Positions 56,054-64,000 of a stretch of DNA of 64,000 nucleotides are shown one piece after another. A program made the position numbers and the translations under genes. Source of the DNA: JABCYV01 sp963696025 (GTDB lineage Bacteria > Acidobacteriota > Terriglobia > Terriglobales > Acidobacteriaceae); NCBI GenBank assembly GCA_963696025.1, contig CAVOII010000004.1, positions 186,001 to 250,000 of the forward strand, in the 5' to 3' direction. Numbering within the stretch: the first letter of the stretch is position 1; the number at the start of each line of letters is the position of its first letter. The notes beneath the pieces were generated by a model. It was given only the letters and a program-made list of their open reading frames with translations, searched no databases and was not told where the DNA came from.

Positions 56054-57823
56054 ATGCACTGGATCCAGGTATATGACCCTTTCGGTCACTGGTGGCTTTC
56101 CACGCTGGTTGCCATGCTGCCTATCCTGGTTTTGTTTGGACTGCTGGCTGGATTGAAGGTGAAGCCACACTGGTGCGCAATTGCCGGTGCCATAACTGCG
56201 ATGCTCGTAGCAATCGTGTTTTTCAAGATGCCATTGACCTTGGCGGTAATGAGTTTTGGGTACGGTGTTGCTTTCGGTCTGCTGAAGATCGCCTGGATTG
56301 TGCTAGCGGCCGTCTACCTATACGACATCTCGGTTGAAACCGGCCAGTTCGAAATCATGAAAGACTCAGTCGCCGGAATCACTGCCGACCGTCGCCTGCA
56401 AGTTCTGCTGGTCGCATTCTGCTTTGGCGCGTTCATTGAAGGCGCAGCCGGTTTTGGCGCACCCGTGGCCATCGCCGGCGCGTTCATGATCGGGCTCGGC
56501 TTCCGACCCTTCCACGCTGCCGCGCTGAATCTCATTGCCAACACCGCACCAGTGGCTTGGGGCGCGATCGGCACACCTGTTCACACGCTCGCTGCCGTCT
56601 GCGGGCTGCCGGAGTCAGACCTCAATGCAATGATCGGCCGCATTCTGCCTTTCACCGCAGTTATCGTCCCCTTCTGGCTGGTGCGAACCATGGTGAGTTG
56701 GAGCGAAACTTTTGAAGTGTTCCCGGCAATCCTTGTCGTGGGATTCTCCTTCGCTCTAACGCAGTTCTTCTGGTCGAATCACGTGGACAGTAATCTCGTC
56801 GATATCATGGGTGGCGTGGTTTCCATCATTGCCACGGTGATTTTCCTGCGCTTCTGGAAACCGAAGAAAATTTGGCGCTTCGATTACGACGACAGAGGAA
56901 ATTCTCCCGCGCCCCTCGCAGAAGGGATTACAGACGAGGCTGGAGGAGCATGGTCCGCCACGGATTTCGACGGAACTTTGAAGCCCCGTTCTCATCCACC
57001 GGGGAAGGTTCTAAAGGCGTGGACGCCCTTTGCCATTCTGTCGCTCTTTGTGTTGGTGTGGGGCCTTCCCACGGTCAAACTGGCTATTAATCAGGCCACC
57101 ACTCCGGCTTTTAGGGTAGTGCTGGCGGACGGCAAAGTTCGCCCCGGCCCGCCGGGATGGGACGTACCCTACTTGCACAACGCAGTTTATCGCGCTGCTC
57201 CCGTCGTAACGAAGCCCACTCCAGAAGCCGCGAGATATGACTTCAATTGGCTGTCGGCGACCGGGACCGGCTGCTTCTTAGCTGCCATTGTCTCAGGATT
57301 ACTCCTTGGTATGACACCAACCGGGCTTGTGAAGAGGTTCTGGCGTACTTTGGTGCGGATGCGATTGGCAATGGTTGCCATCTCGTTCATGCTGGGATTG
57401 GGTTACGTCACTCGCTATTCCGGATTGGACGCGGTGTTGGGACTCGCCTTCACCCGCACTGGCTGGGCGTATCCGTTCTTCGGCACGTTCTTGGGCTGGC
57501 TCGGGGTAGCCCTGACGGGGAGTGACACCGCATCGAACGCGCTGTTCGGGAGTCTCCAACGAATCACCTCACAACAGCTCGGCATTGATCCGGTTCTGAT
57601 GTGCGCAGCCAACAGCGCTGGCGGAGTGATGGGAAAAATGGTCGACGCCCAATCCATCACGATTGCTACCGCGGCGACCGAACAAGTTGGGAATGAAGGC
57701 ACCATCTTCCGATTCGTAGTGTGGCATTCCGTTGCTTTAGGCGCAATTGTTGGAATCATCGTCATGCTGTATGCGTATGTCTTTTCCCATGCCGTCCCTC
57801 ACGGACTAACATTTGTGAAGTGA
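56054..57823 (+). CDS. lldP: L-lactate permease
   Basis: A 589-residue, 12- to 14-helix LctP/LldP-family symporter. It has the family segments LSTLVAMLPILVLFGLLAGL, FGAFIEGAAGFGAPVAIAGA, LNLIANTAPVAWGAIGTPVH and SGAD-type late motif GWLGVALTGSDTASNALFGS, followed by GGVMGKMVDAQSI. It imports L- and D-lactate and glycolate with protons across the inner membrane. It is the third gene of the lactate block. Confidence 0.95.
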   Translation: MHWIQVYDPFGHWWLSTLVAMLPILVLFGLLAGLKVKPHWCAIAGAITAMLVAIVFFKMPLTLAVMSFGYGVAFGLLKIAWIVLAAVYLYDISVETGQFEIMKDSVAGITADRRLQVLLVAFCFGAFIEGAAGFGAPVAIAGAFMIGLGFRPFHAAALNLIANTAPVAWGAIGTPVHTLAAVCGLPESDLNAMIGRILPFTAVIVPFWLVRTMVSWSETFEVFPAILVVGFSFALTQFFWSNHVDSNLVDIMGGVVSIIATVIFLRFWKPKKIWRFDYDDRGNSPAPLAEGITDEAGGAWSATDFDGTLKPRSHPPGKVLKAWTPFAILSLFVLVWGLPTVKLAINQATTPAFRVVLADGKVRPGPPGWDVPYLHNAVYRAAPVVTKPTPEAARYDFNWLSATGTGCFLAAIVSGLLLGMTPTGLVKRFWRTLVRMRLAMVAISFMLGLGYVTRYSGLDAVLGLAFTRTGWAYPFFGTFLGWLGVALTGSDTASNALFGSLQRITSQQLGIDPVLMCAANSAGGVMGKMVDAQSITIATAATEQVGNEGTIFRFVVWHSVALGAIVGIIVMLYAYVFSHAVPHGLTFVK

Positions 57824-57862
57824 TCAAGAGCAATTGGCAGCGCTTTCATCTTCACCGCAGAC

Positions 57863-57868
57863 TATAAT
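57863..57868 (+). promoter_or_regulatory. -10 box TATAAT for the sdh operon
   Basis: TATAAT lies 24 bases before the sdhC ATG, which has a strong GGGGAGGA ribosome site. A convincing -35 at standard spacing is not seen, so sdhCAB may have its own promoter in addition to read-through from the lactate genes. Confidence 0.45.
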
Positions 57869-57891
57869 TTCCAGTTCCTTGGGGAGGAACC

Positions 57892-58638
57892 ATGGCCTCG
57901 GTTGGGGACACCCGGTTGGACAGCGCGGCAGGGCGGGGCACGTGGTGGCCGCAGGTTGTTCCCGTAATCGTAGGACTTGGCGCGTTTGCTGTGTACGCCA
58001 CTCTGCGGGCATTTGAGGGAGCCTACTTCCAGTGGGGACCGTATCTTTCTCCCTTCTACTCTCCGCTGATCGATGTGCATCACAAATACTGGCCGCTTTC
58101 ACCCGCGCTATTGATCCTGGGCGGCCCACTTGGTTTCCGAGTCACCTGCTACTACTACCGGAAGGCCTATTATCGCGCTTTCTTTTTCGATCCACCGGCC
58201 TGTGCCGTGGCTGAGAAATCCGGACGCCGATACGCAGGCGAAACCCGGTTTCCGTTCATCCTTCAGAACGCGCACCGCTATTTCTTGTATCTGGCTGTAA
58301 TTTTCATGGCCTTCCTCTGGCATGACGCAATCCGTGGATTTTTCTTTGAAGATGGAATCGGCATTGGGATCGGTTCCATCGTACTGCTGATGAATGTCTG
58401 CCTGCTGACCCTCTATCTATTCTCCTGTCATTCACTGCGCCATCTCGTAGGAGGCAAGCTGGATTGCTTCTCTTGCACGATTGCTGGTCGTCCTCGCTAT
58501 AAAGCTTGGCGCTCTCTATCCGCTCTGAATGAACACCACATGCTGTTCGCCTGGATCAGCCTGTTTGGGGTTGGCTTCGCCGACTTTTATGTGCGGCTTG
58601 TTTCCTCAGGCGCGATAAGGGATCTCAGACTACTGTGA
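57892..58638 (+). CDS. sdhC: Succinate dehydrogenase membrane subunit (Cys/His-rich type)
   Basis: A 248-residue polytopic protein with about five helices. Its sequence matches the anchor of mycobacterial Sdh1-type complexes: YFQWGPYLSPFYSPLI, FRVTCYYYRKAYYRAF, RYFLYLAVIFMAFLWHDAIR and NEHHMLFAWISLFG. Between two helices it has C179-H180, H184, C192 and C195 (FSCHSLRHLVGGKLDCFSC) and then H215-H216. In the mycobacterial Sdh1 structure a membrane-embedded Rieske-type cluster was described in place of heme (from memory); this cluster of ligands would fit that. It overlaps sdhA as GTGA. Confidence 0.85.
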   Translation: MASVGDTRLDSAAGRGTWWPQVVPVIVGLGAFAVYATLRAFEGAYFQWGPYLSPFYSPLIDVHHKYWPLSPALLILGGPLGFRVTCYYYRKAYYRAFFFDPPACAVAEKSGRRYAGETRFPFILQNAHRYFLYLAVIFMAFLWHDAIRGFFFEDGIGIGIGSIVLLMNVCLLTLYLFSCHSLRHLVGGKLDCFSCTIAGRPRYKAWRSLSALNEHHMLFAWISLFGVGFADFYVRLVSSGAIRDLRLL

Positions 58639-60377
58639 ACGGAAAATACGAGACTCACGAACATGACGTCTTGATCATTGGAGCCGGAGGCGCCGGCCTT
58701 CGCGCCGCGATCGAAGCGCTGACCCAAGGAGCAAGTGTTGGCGTGGTTTGCAAGTCGCTCCTCGGCAAAGCGCACACGGTAATGGCGGAGGGCGGAATCG
58801 CCGCAGCAATGGCGAACGTCGACGAGGCCGACGACTGGAAGGTGCACTTCCGCGACACCATGCGCGGCGGAAAATTCCTCAACAATTGGCGAATGGCGCA
58901 GATCCATGCGCAAGAGGCTAGTGACCGCGTGCACGAACTGGAACAGTGGGGCGCGCTGTTCGACCGCACTACGGACGGCCGTATTCTGCAGCGCGCCTTC
59001 GGCGGCCATACTTTCAAACGCCTATGCCACGTCGGTGATCGCACCGGTCTGGAGATGATTCGCACCTTGCAGGATCGCGGGGTGCAGATGGGTTTCGATG
59101 TCTATATGGAGTGCGCGGTAACGCGGCTATTGAAAGATGGTGACCGGGTTGCGGGCGCCTTCGGCTACTGGCGCGAGAATGGGCGATTCGTAGTCTTCAG
59201 GTCGAAGTCCGTGGTTCTGGCCACAGGGGGTATCGGCAAGGCCTGGCCGATCACCTCGAATTCATGGGAGTACACCGGTGACGGGATGGCGCTTGCTTAT
59301 GATGCGGGCGCCGATCTGATGGATATGGAGTTCGTGCAGTTCCATCCGACTGGCATGGTGTGGCCGCCCGGCGTGCAGGGAATTCTGGTAACCGAGGCGG
59401 TGCGGGGTGAAGGTGGCATTCTCCGCAATAAGTCAGGCGAACGATTTATGGAGCGCTACGATCCCAAGCGCATGGAACTCTCCACCCGCGACGTGGTCGC
59501 GCGCGCGATATACACCGAGGTGCGCGAAGGGCGGGGAACCGAACACGGAGGGGCCTATCTCGACATCTCCCAAAAGCCTGCGGAATACGTGAAGCGGAAG
59601 TTACCCAGCATGTACCACCAGTTTCTGGAACTCGCGGACGTAGATATAACCAAGGGACCAATGGAAGTGGGGCCAACGTGTCACTACATGATGGGCGGCG
59701 TCAAGGTCGAGGCCGACACCGCGGCATCGTCGGTTCCTGGCCTCTTCGCCGCCGGAGAAGCTGCGGCTGGCTTGCACGGAGCCAACCGATTAGGCGGAAA
59801 CTCTCTTTCGGACCTTCTGGTCTTTGGCCGGCGGGCAGGGCTGGCAGCCGCAGAATACGCGAAAAGAACCAGCGCGCCTGCGCTCGACTCTGGACAGATC
59901 GAAATCGCCGAGCGCACCATGCTCGCACCTTTTGAGCGCAAAGAGGGAGAGAGTCCATACGCTTTGCACGCTGATCTGCAGGAGGACATGCAGAGACTGG
60001 TAGGTATTTTCCGTACCGAAGAAGATCTGCAGCTGGCGCTGACCAAGATAGAAGAACTTAAATGGCGAAGTGAGCGAATGAGCGTCAGCGGTTCCCGCAT
60101 GTTCAACCCTGGATGGCATCTGAGCCGCGATCTAGAATCGATGCTGACAGTGGTGGAAGCCGTAACCCGCGGCGCCCTGGCGCGGCGCGAGAGTCGAGGG
60201 GCGCACAGTCGAATTGACTATCCCAAGCTCGATCCCGCGTGGGGAAAGCAAAACAATGTCATAACGCGTCGAGGTGAAAACATGGAGCTTCGCCAGGTTC
60301 CGATTGCAGATATGCCAACAGATTTGCAAGCCTTGATGAACGAGGAAGTTGCGGTCGAAAAAGGAAGTGGTACTTAA
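58635..60377 (+). CDS. sdhA: Succinate dehydrogenase flavoprotein subunit
   Basis: A 580-residue FAD subunit starting at the GTG at 58635, coupled to sdhC. It has VLIIGAGGAGLRAAIEALTQ for FAD, the covalent-FAD His47 in GKAHTVMAEGGIAAAMAN, MEFVQFHPTGMVWPPGV, the active-site segment RGEGGILRNKSGERFMERYD and GANRLGGNSLSDLLVFGRRA. It oxidises succinate to fumarate at the cytoplasmic side and passes electrons to the iron-sulfur subunit. The reverse fumarate reductase direction cannot be excluded. Confidence 0.95.
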   Translation: MNGKYETHEHDVLIIGAGGAGLRAAIEALTQGASVGVVCKSLLGKAHTVMAEGGIAAAMANVDEADDWKVHFRDTMRGGKFLNNWRMAQIHAQEASDRVHELEQWGALFDRTTDGRILQRAFGGHTFKRLCHVGDRTGLEMIRTLQDRGVQMGFDVYMECAVTRLLKDGDRVAGAFGYWRENGRFVVFRSKSVVLATGGIGKAWPITSNSWEYTGDGMALAYDAGADLMDMEFVQFHPTGMVWPPGVQGILVTEAVRGEGGILRNKSGERFMERYDPKRMELSTRDVVARAIYTEVREGRGTEHGGAYLDISQKPAEYVKRKLPSMYHQFLELADVDITKGPMEVGPTCHYMMGGVKVEADTAASSVPGLFAAGEAAAGLHGANRLGGNSLSDLLVFGRRAGLAAAEYAKRTSAPALDSGQIEIAERTMLAPFERKEGESPYALHADLQEDMQRLVGIFRTEEDLQLALTKIEELKWRSERMSVSGSRMFNPGWHLSRDLESMLTVVEAVTRGALARRESRGAHSRIDYPKLDPAWGKQNNVITRRGENMELRQVPIADMPTDLQALMNEEVAVEKGSGT

Positions 60378-60379
60378 AC

Positions 60380-61141
60380 ATGGCTGACGCAATCTTGAGA
60401 ATATTTCGAGGTACTTGCGAGGGTGGCGAACCCACACAATACGAAGTGCCGGTGGCTCCAGGTATGGTGGTTCTCGATGCGTTGCATTATGTCCAAAAGC
60501 ATCAGGCGCCCGATCTGGCCGTGCGCTGGAATTGCAAAGCTGGCAAGTGCGGGTCGTGCTCAGCTGAGGTAAACGGCCGGCCACGCCTGACCTGTAAGAC
60601 CCGCATGGACACGCTGCCGCAGGACAAGCCTATTTCGATCCTGCCTATGAAGTCATTTCCCGTCATCAAAGATCTGGTAACGGATGTTTCCTGGAATTAC
60701 AAGGTGAACAAGAAGATTCCAGCGTTTCAGCCTCGTGCCGGCGTGAAATGGAAGATGTATCAGGAGGACATTGATAGGGTACAGGAATTCCGGAAGTGCA
60801 TTGAGTGCTTCTTGTGTCAGAACGTGTGCCATGTCCTGCGCGAGCACGATAAGCAGGAACAATTCGGGGGCCCGCGCTTCTTTGTACGCGTGGCGGGCTT
60901 GGAGATGCATCCCCTTGACGGGCTCAACCGCACGGGCCTGCTCAAGAATGAGCTGGGCATTGGATTTTGCAATATCACCAAGTGCTGCACAGAAGTCTGC
61001 CCCGAGGACATTCACATTACCGACAATGCCATCATTCCGCTCAAGGAACGCGTGATCGATGATTTCTATGATCCCGTGCTTGGTCTGGTTCGGAAGATCA
61101 CAAAGGCGATCAGCCCAGCCAGGCAAGACCCAGCTAAATGA
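60380..61141 (+). CDS. sdhB: Succinate dehydrogenase iron-sulfur subunit
   Basis: A 253-residue protein two bases after sdhA. The [2Fe-2S] ligands are C52, C57, C60 and C72 (NCKAGKCGSCSAEVNGRPRLTC region). The second cluster region has C140, C143, C146 and C150 (KCIECFLCQNVC) and C197, C203 and C207 (FCNITKCCTEVCPED), enough for the [4Fe-4S] and [3Fe-4S] centres. It carries electrons from the flavin to quinone through the anchor. Confidence 0.95.
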   Translation: MADAILRIFRGTCEGGEPTQYEVPVAPGMVVLDALHYVQKHQAPDLAVRWNCKAGKCGSCSAEVNGRPRLTCKTRMDTLPQDKPISILPMKSFPVIKDLVTDVSWNYKVNKKIPAFQPRAGVKWKMYQEDIDRVQEFRKCIECFLCQNVCHVLREHDKQEQFGGPRFFVRVAGLEMHPLDGLNRTGLLKNELGIGFCNITKCCTEVCPEDIHITDNAIIPLKERVIDDFYDPVLGLVRKITKAISPARQDPAK

Positions 61142-61154
61142 ATGAAGGAGGCCT

Positions 61155-61661
61155 ATGGAACTCAAGTTGAAATCGATCTCACCGGAAGGCGTGGACTCGG
61201 CCCTGGCCAAAGTCGAACTCTATCGTTTTCTCAACGAACCAGAAGAAGCAGAATCCATCTGCCAGGATGTACTGGCGGTAGAGCCAACTCATCAGTTGGC
61301 GCTGCGCTTGCTGGGCCTCGCGATTACGGACCAGTTCGCCGGTAATCCCTCCGATCGTCATTCCGAGGCGGAGGGAATCTTTCAGCAGCTTACCGACCGG
61401 TATGAGCGGCTTTATTATTTGGGACTGCTGCACGAGCGGCGTGCTAAAGCCCAGCTTCGCGCTGGGCGTCCGCCGCACACCCTGCTGGTGTTGCTGGAGG
61501 AGGCCATGCGTAGCTATGAAGAAGCGGAAAGAATTCGTCCGACGGGTAACGACGAATCTATCTTGCGCTGGAATCGGTGCGTTCGCCTGATTCAACGCCA
61601 TGGCGAATCGGACTGGCACCGCGAGGTTGAACTATTCGAGATGGGGGATAGCACTCCCTGA
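61155..61661 (+). CDS. TPR-like helical repeat protein
   Basis: A 168-residue cytoplasmic protein with a strong GAAGGAGG ribosome site 14 bases after sdhB. It consists of helix pairs with TPR-like spacing: VELYRFLNEPEEAESICQDV, LAVEPTHQLALRLLGLAITD, AEGIFQQLTDRYERLYYLGL and LEEAMRSYEEAERIRPTGND. It has no catalytic motif. Its position as the fourth gene of the sdh operon suggests an assembly or scaffold role for the complex, but that is context only. Confidence 0.75.
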   Translation: MELKLKSISPEGVDSALAKVELYRFLNEPEEAESICQDVLAVEPTHQLALRLLGLAITDQFAGNPSDRHSEAEGIFQQLTDRYERLYYLGLLHERRAKAQLRAGRPPHTLLVLLEEAMRSYEEAERIRPTGNDESILRWNRCVRLIQRHGESDWHREVELFEMGDSTP

Positions 61662-61672
61662 ATCACTTGCGC

Positions 61673-62923
61673 TCACTCGTAGCGCAGGCTCTCGATGGGA
61701 TCCAGGCGAGCGGCGCGGATCGCAGGGAGCATACCGCTGACAATTCCGACCAGGCTCAGAATCACCGTCGCCACAATCAAGCTGCTTACATTGATGTGAA
61801 GATGGATGTCCCCGGCATTCGTACTATCGCCGAGGGCGCTCATCATGGTGAGCGATCCTACGCTCCAGGAGATGAGATATGCGATCGCAACTCCAGCTAG
61901 CCCGCCGGTAAAGGTGATGGCCAGCGCTTCAGCTAGAAACTGGAAAAGAATGTGGCTCTTGTTCGCGCCCAGGGCCTTTTCCACACCGATTTCGCGGGTG
62001 CGCTGCTGCACTGAAACCAGCATGATGTTCATCAACCCAATGCCACCGATACCCAGCGTCAACGCGCCAATAAAGGCGAGCAGGATCTTCAACGCCGCCG
62101 TCACCACTCTGAAGTCGTCGTAGTCCTCCTTGAAATCCGCGATAAACACGGCACGGCGGTCGTCTGGACGAAAGTTGTGGTGTCCGGCCAAGACTGCACG
62201 CACCACTTTCGCCAATTGGCGATGGTCTTCGCCCTCGTAGTCCATAAAAAGACCCGTGATGTACTGCGTATCAAAAAGATCGCCCATAGCGCTGAAGGGA
62301 ATGACGACCATGGTGTTGTCATTGTTGTCCCCACCCTGCACTTTGTGCTGGTATACACCCACTACTTGAAAGCTCATGCCATTGATCCGGATGCTTTGTC
62401 CCAGCGCCGATTGACCGGAGAACAGCCTTCGTTTGGCTTCGTCACCGATTACCGCAACCCGGGCGTGCTCTAGCTCATCCTGTTCGCTCAGGCCCCGTCC
62501 TTCGTCCACTTTGAAACCCCGGATACGCTCGTACACGGGATAGACGCCAGTGAAGAAAAGATTGGTGAAGGTGCGGGTGTCGTGCTGAATATTCACGCCA
62601 TTCTGCTTATCGAAGACTGGGGTTACACCCTTGATCATGGGAACTTCGTTGCGAACATAGTCCACATCCGCCAGCTTAAGTTTGACCTCGCTCCCGGCTT
62701 TGGCGCCGCCGGCTTGCAGGGATGTGCGTCCTGGGAAAGCCCCGATGACGTCGGTCCCAAAGGAACTGAAGACTAGATTGATGCCCCGCTCGAATCCCGA
62801 TCCGAAGGCCAGAAGGATAATGACGGTGGCAAGGCCCCAGGCCATTCCCAGTATGGTGAGGGTGGTGCGGCGGCGGTTGTGCAACATAGCGCCGTAGGCT
62901 TCCTTCAGCAGGTCGTGGGTCAT
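61673..62923 (-). CDS. ABC transporter permease, MacB/FtsX type
   Basis: A 416-residue permease of the MacB-type with one N-terminal helix (ILGMAWGLATVIILLAFGSG), a large periplasmic domain of about 240 residues (VRNEVPMIKGVTPVFDKQNG..., RLFSGQSALGQSIRINGMSF, VVGVYQHKVQGGDNNDNTMV) and three C-terminal helices (LKILLAFIGALTLGIGGIGL, RTREIGVEKALGANKSHILF, GIVSGMLPAIRAARLDPIES). Such mechanotransmitters export peptides, lipoproteins or antibiotics with a partner ATPase. It is preceded by a paralogue on the same strand with a three-base gap. The ATPase gene is not in the window. Confidence 0.9.
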   Translation of the reverse strand: MTHDLLKEAYGAMLHNRRRTTLTILGMAWGLATVIILLAFGSGFERGINLVFSSFGTDVIGAFPGRTSLQAGGAKAGSEVKLKLADVDYVRNEVPMIKGVTPVFDKQNGVNIQHDTRTFTNLFFTGVYPVYERIRGFKVDEGRGLSEQDELEHARVAVIGDEAKRRLFSGQSALGQSIRINGMSFQVVGVYQHKVQGGDNNDNTMVVIPFSAMGDLFDTQYITGLFMDYEGEDHRQLAKVVRAVLAGHHNFRPDDRRAVFIADFKEDYDDFRVVTAALKILLAFIGALTLGIGGIGLMNIMLVSVQQRTREIGVEKALGANKSHILFQFLAEALAITFTGGLAGVAIAYLISWSVGSLTMMSALGDSTNAGDIHLHINVSSLIVATVILSLVGIVSGMLPAIRAARLDPIESLRYE

Positions 62924-62926
62924 GAC

Positions 62927-64000
62927 TTACTCCTGACGCAGGGCCTCCACCGGTTCCAACATTGCAGCTTTGCGGGCGGGGTAGAGGCCGGCAATGATGC
63001 CCGCCAAGGCCAGCGACAGAACGGCTCCAATCGCCGATACCGGCACAATTTTTGGAGTGTCAAAACCCTGCGGCAATTGCACTCCTGAGAGCAGATGGAC
63101 AACCAACATCGCACCGCCGACTCCAGTCGCACCGCTCAACAACGTAAGGAATGCGCCTTCGAGGAAAAACTGAAACATGATGTTCCGGTTGGTCGCTCCC
63201 AGAGCTTTGCGCAGGCCGATTTCACGGGTGCGCTCGGTGACTGCCACCAGCATAATATTGATGATGCCGATCGCGCCCAACGCCAGTGTGACTAGCCCGA
63301 CCCCACCCAGAAACCAATCCATGGCGGTAAAAATCTTCCCCATAGTTTTCTGGTTCTTCACTGTGTCCCATTCTTCCCAGATGTCGTTCCCATTGGGATT
63401 GAAGCCACCGTGGTTGCGGGCCACGATGCGGTGTAGCTCGTCCTTCGCGTCTTCATTCTCCTCGAAGGTGCGGGGCTGATAATTGATGAATGAAATTGCA
63501 TTGCCTTCTTTCGAGTTGTCACCCTTGAGCGGGAAGAGTTCGCGCATGGTATTGAACGGCACAAAAATGCGCACGTTGGTTGCGTTGTGCTCTTCATGAC
63601 CGATCATGGACAACACCCCAATTACTTCGAAGCGAATGCCGTTGAGCAAAATAGAGCTACCTACCGCGGGCCGACCAGGGAACATGTTGCGGGTCATTTC
63701 CCGGCCAAGCACGCACACACGGCGGCGTTCGGCATTGTCATCGTCGTTCATCCAACGTCCGACCTGCAGCGGGATCGTCCGCACCTGGCTGTAGATGGGC
63801 GGCACACCGGAAACCTGGCCGTTCGTGCTGGTATAGTCGCTGACGGCGCGGATGTCGTCACGAGCGATGAGCGGCGAAATGTTCACTGCCAGCTTGGATT
63901 CATTCTTGATCGCCAGATAGTCGTCATAGGTCAGGTTGAACCATTTCATGGAATTGAAGCTGCCCTCGACCGCAGGCATGCGCCCGCCAAAGAAGAAAAT
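62927..64000 (-). CDS. ABC transporter permease, MacB/FtsX type (partial, right edge)
   Basis: The gene runs off the right edge; about 357 codons are visible and the start is not. The visible part covers most of the periplasmic domain (FNLTYDDYLAIKNESKLAVN, SGVPPIYSQVRTIPLQVGRW, SSILLNGIRFEVIGVLSMIG) and the three C-terminal helices with RTREIGLRKALGATNRNIMF and GIIAGLYPARKAAMLEPVEA. It is a paralogue of the next gene, and the two are probably subunits of one heteromeric exporter; an ATPase gene is expected just beyond the edge. Confidence 0.88.
   Translation of the reverse strand: MFFFGGRMPAVEGSFNSMKWFNLTYDDYLAIKNESKLAVNISPLIARDDIRAVSDYTSTNGQVSGVPPIYSQVRTIPLQVGRWMNDDDNAERRRVCVLGREMTRNMFPGRPAVGSSILLNGIRFEVIGVLSMIGHEEHNATNVRIFVPFNTMRELFPLKGDNSKEGNAISFINYQPRTFEENEDAKDELHRIVARNHGGFNPNGNDIWEEWDTVKNQKTMGKIFTAMDWFLGGVGLVTLALGAIGIINIMLVAVTERTREIGLRKALGATNRNIMFQFFLEGAFLTLLSGATGVGGAMLVVHLLSGVQLPQGFDTPKIVPVSAIGAVLSLALAGIIAGLYPARKAAMLEPVEALRQE

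Noticed and set aside
1..64000. tRNA or rRNA genes, CRISPR arrays, transposons, prophage or toxin-antitoxin genes
   Set aside because: None was recognised; gaps are short and filled by repeats or control regions, and no direct-repeat array with regular spacers was seen.

Overview
The window looks like chromosomal DNA of a soil-type acidobacterium (class Terriglobia or a close relative). This is inferred from moderately high GC, many small secreted proteins of unknown function, the IDNSV variant of the RND permease, an actinobacterial/acidobacterial-type succinate dehydrogenase with a Cys/His-rich anchor, and several short intergenic repeat families. No 16S rRNA or other taxonomic marker is present, so the assignment is tentative. 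I found no tRNA or rRNA gene, CRISPR array, transposase, integrase or phage gene. The region reads as core and accessory chromosome.

Layout. 1-9.8 kb: TauE/SafE permease (cut by the left edge), GNAT-like protein, acetyl-CoA synthetase, an ECF sigma factor with its anti-sigma factor, a zinc-ribbon/Sel1 membrane protein, and the rpsO-pnp operon closed by a clear terminator. 10-17.6 kb: secreted M48 protease, then a cell-wall block with murA, murQ, a cytoplasmic-looking AmiE-like serine hydrolase and, divergently, an exported fusion of an AmiE-like hydrolase with a NamZ (DUF1343) exo-muramidase. 17.6-31.7 kb: small secreted proteins, a SIMPL protein, an HD-GYP response regulator divergent from a large hybrid histidine kinase whose receiver lacks its Asp, ArsR regulator, SPOR protein, slipin and NfeD protease, type II NADH dehydrogenase, and a polytopic membrane protein.

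31.7-39.2 kb: two translationally coupled SH3-type proteins; a molybdate block (ModA, a stand-alone Mop protein, a Moco-fold-like secreted protein, and an HTH-Mop regulator facing an outer-membrane barrel gene); then orphan small-protein families, including a tandem paralogous pair. 39.2-45.3 kb: a tripartite RND efflux operon (adaptor, permease, TolC). 45.3-51.5 kb: RraA-like protein, small secreted proteins, a propeller-type lipoprotein and a phosphate-selective-porin-type barrel.

51.8-61.7 kb: what looks like a carbon-to-electron module. It has a GntR/FadR-type regulator, an MHS-family symporter, an FMN-dependent L-lactate-type dehydrogenase, lactate permease and a complete sdhCAB set followed by a TPR protein. 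Lactate uptake and oxidation sit directly upstream of succinate oxidation to quinone. The window ends with two MacB-type ABC permeases, the second cut by the right edge.

Most worth following up: the AmiE-NamZ fusion beside murQ; the HTH-Mop regulator with a palindrome over its neighbour's promoter; an orphan small-protein family found at two distant loci; the pseudo-receiver kinase; and candidate operators around the lactate block. All identifications come from reading sequence motifs; no database search was run.
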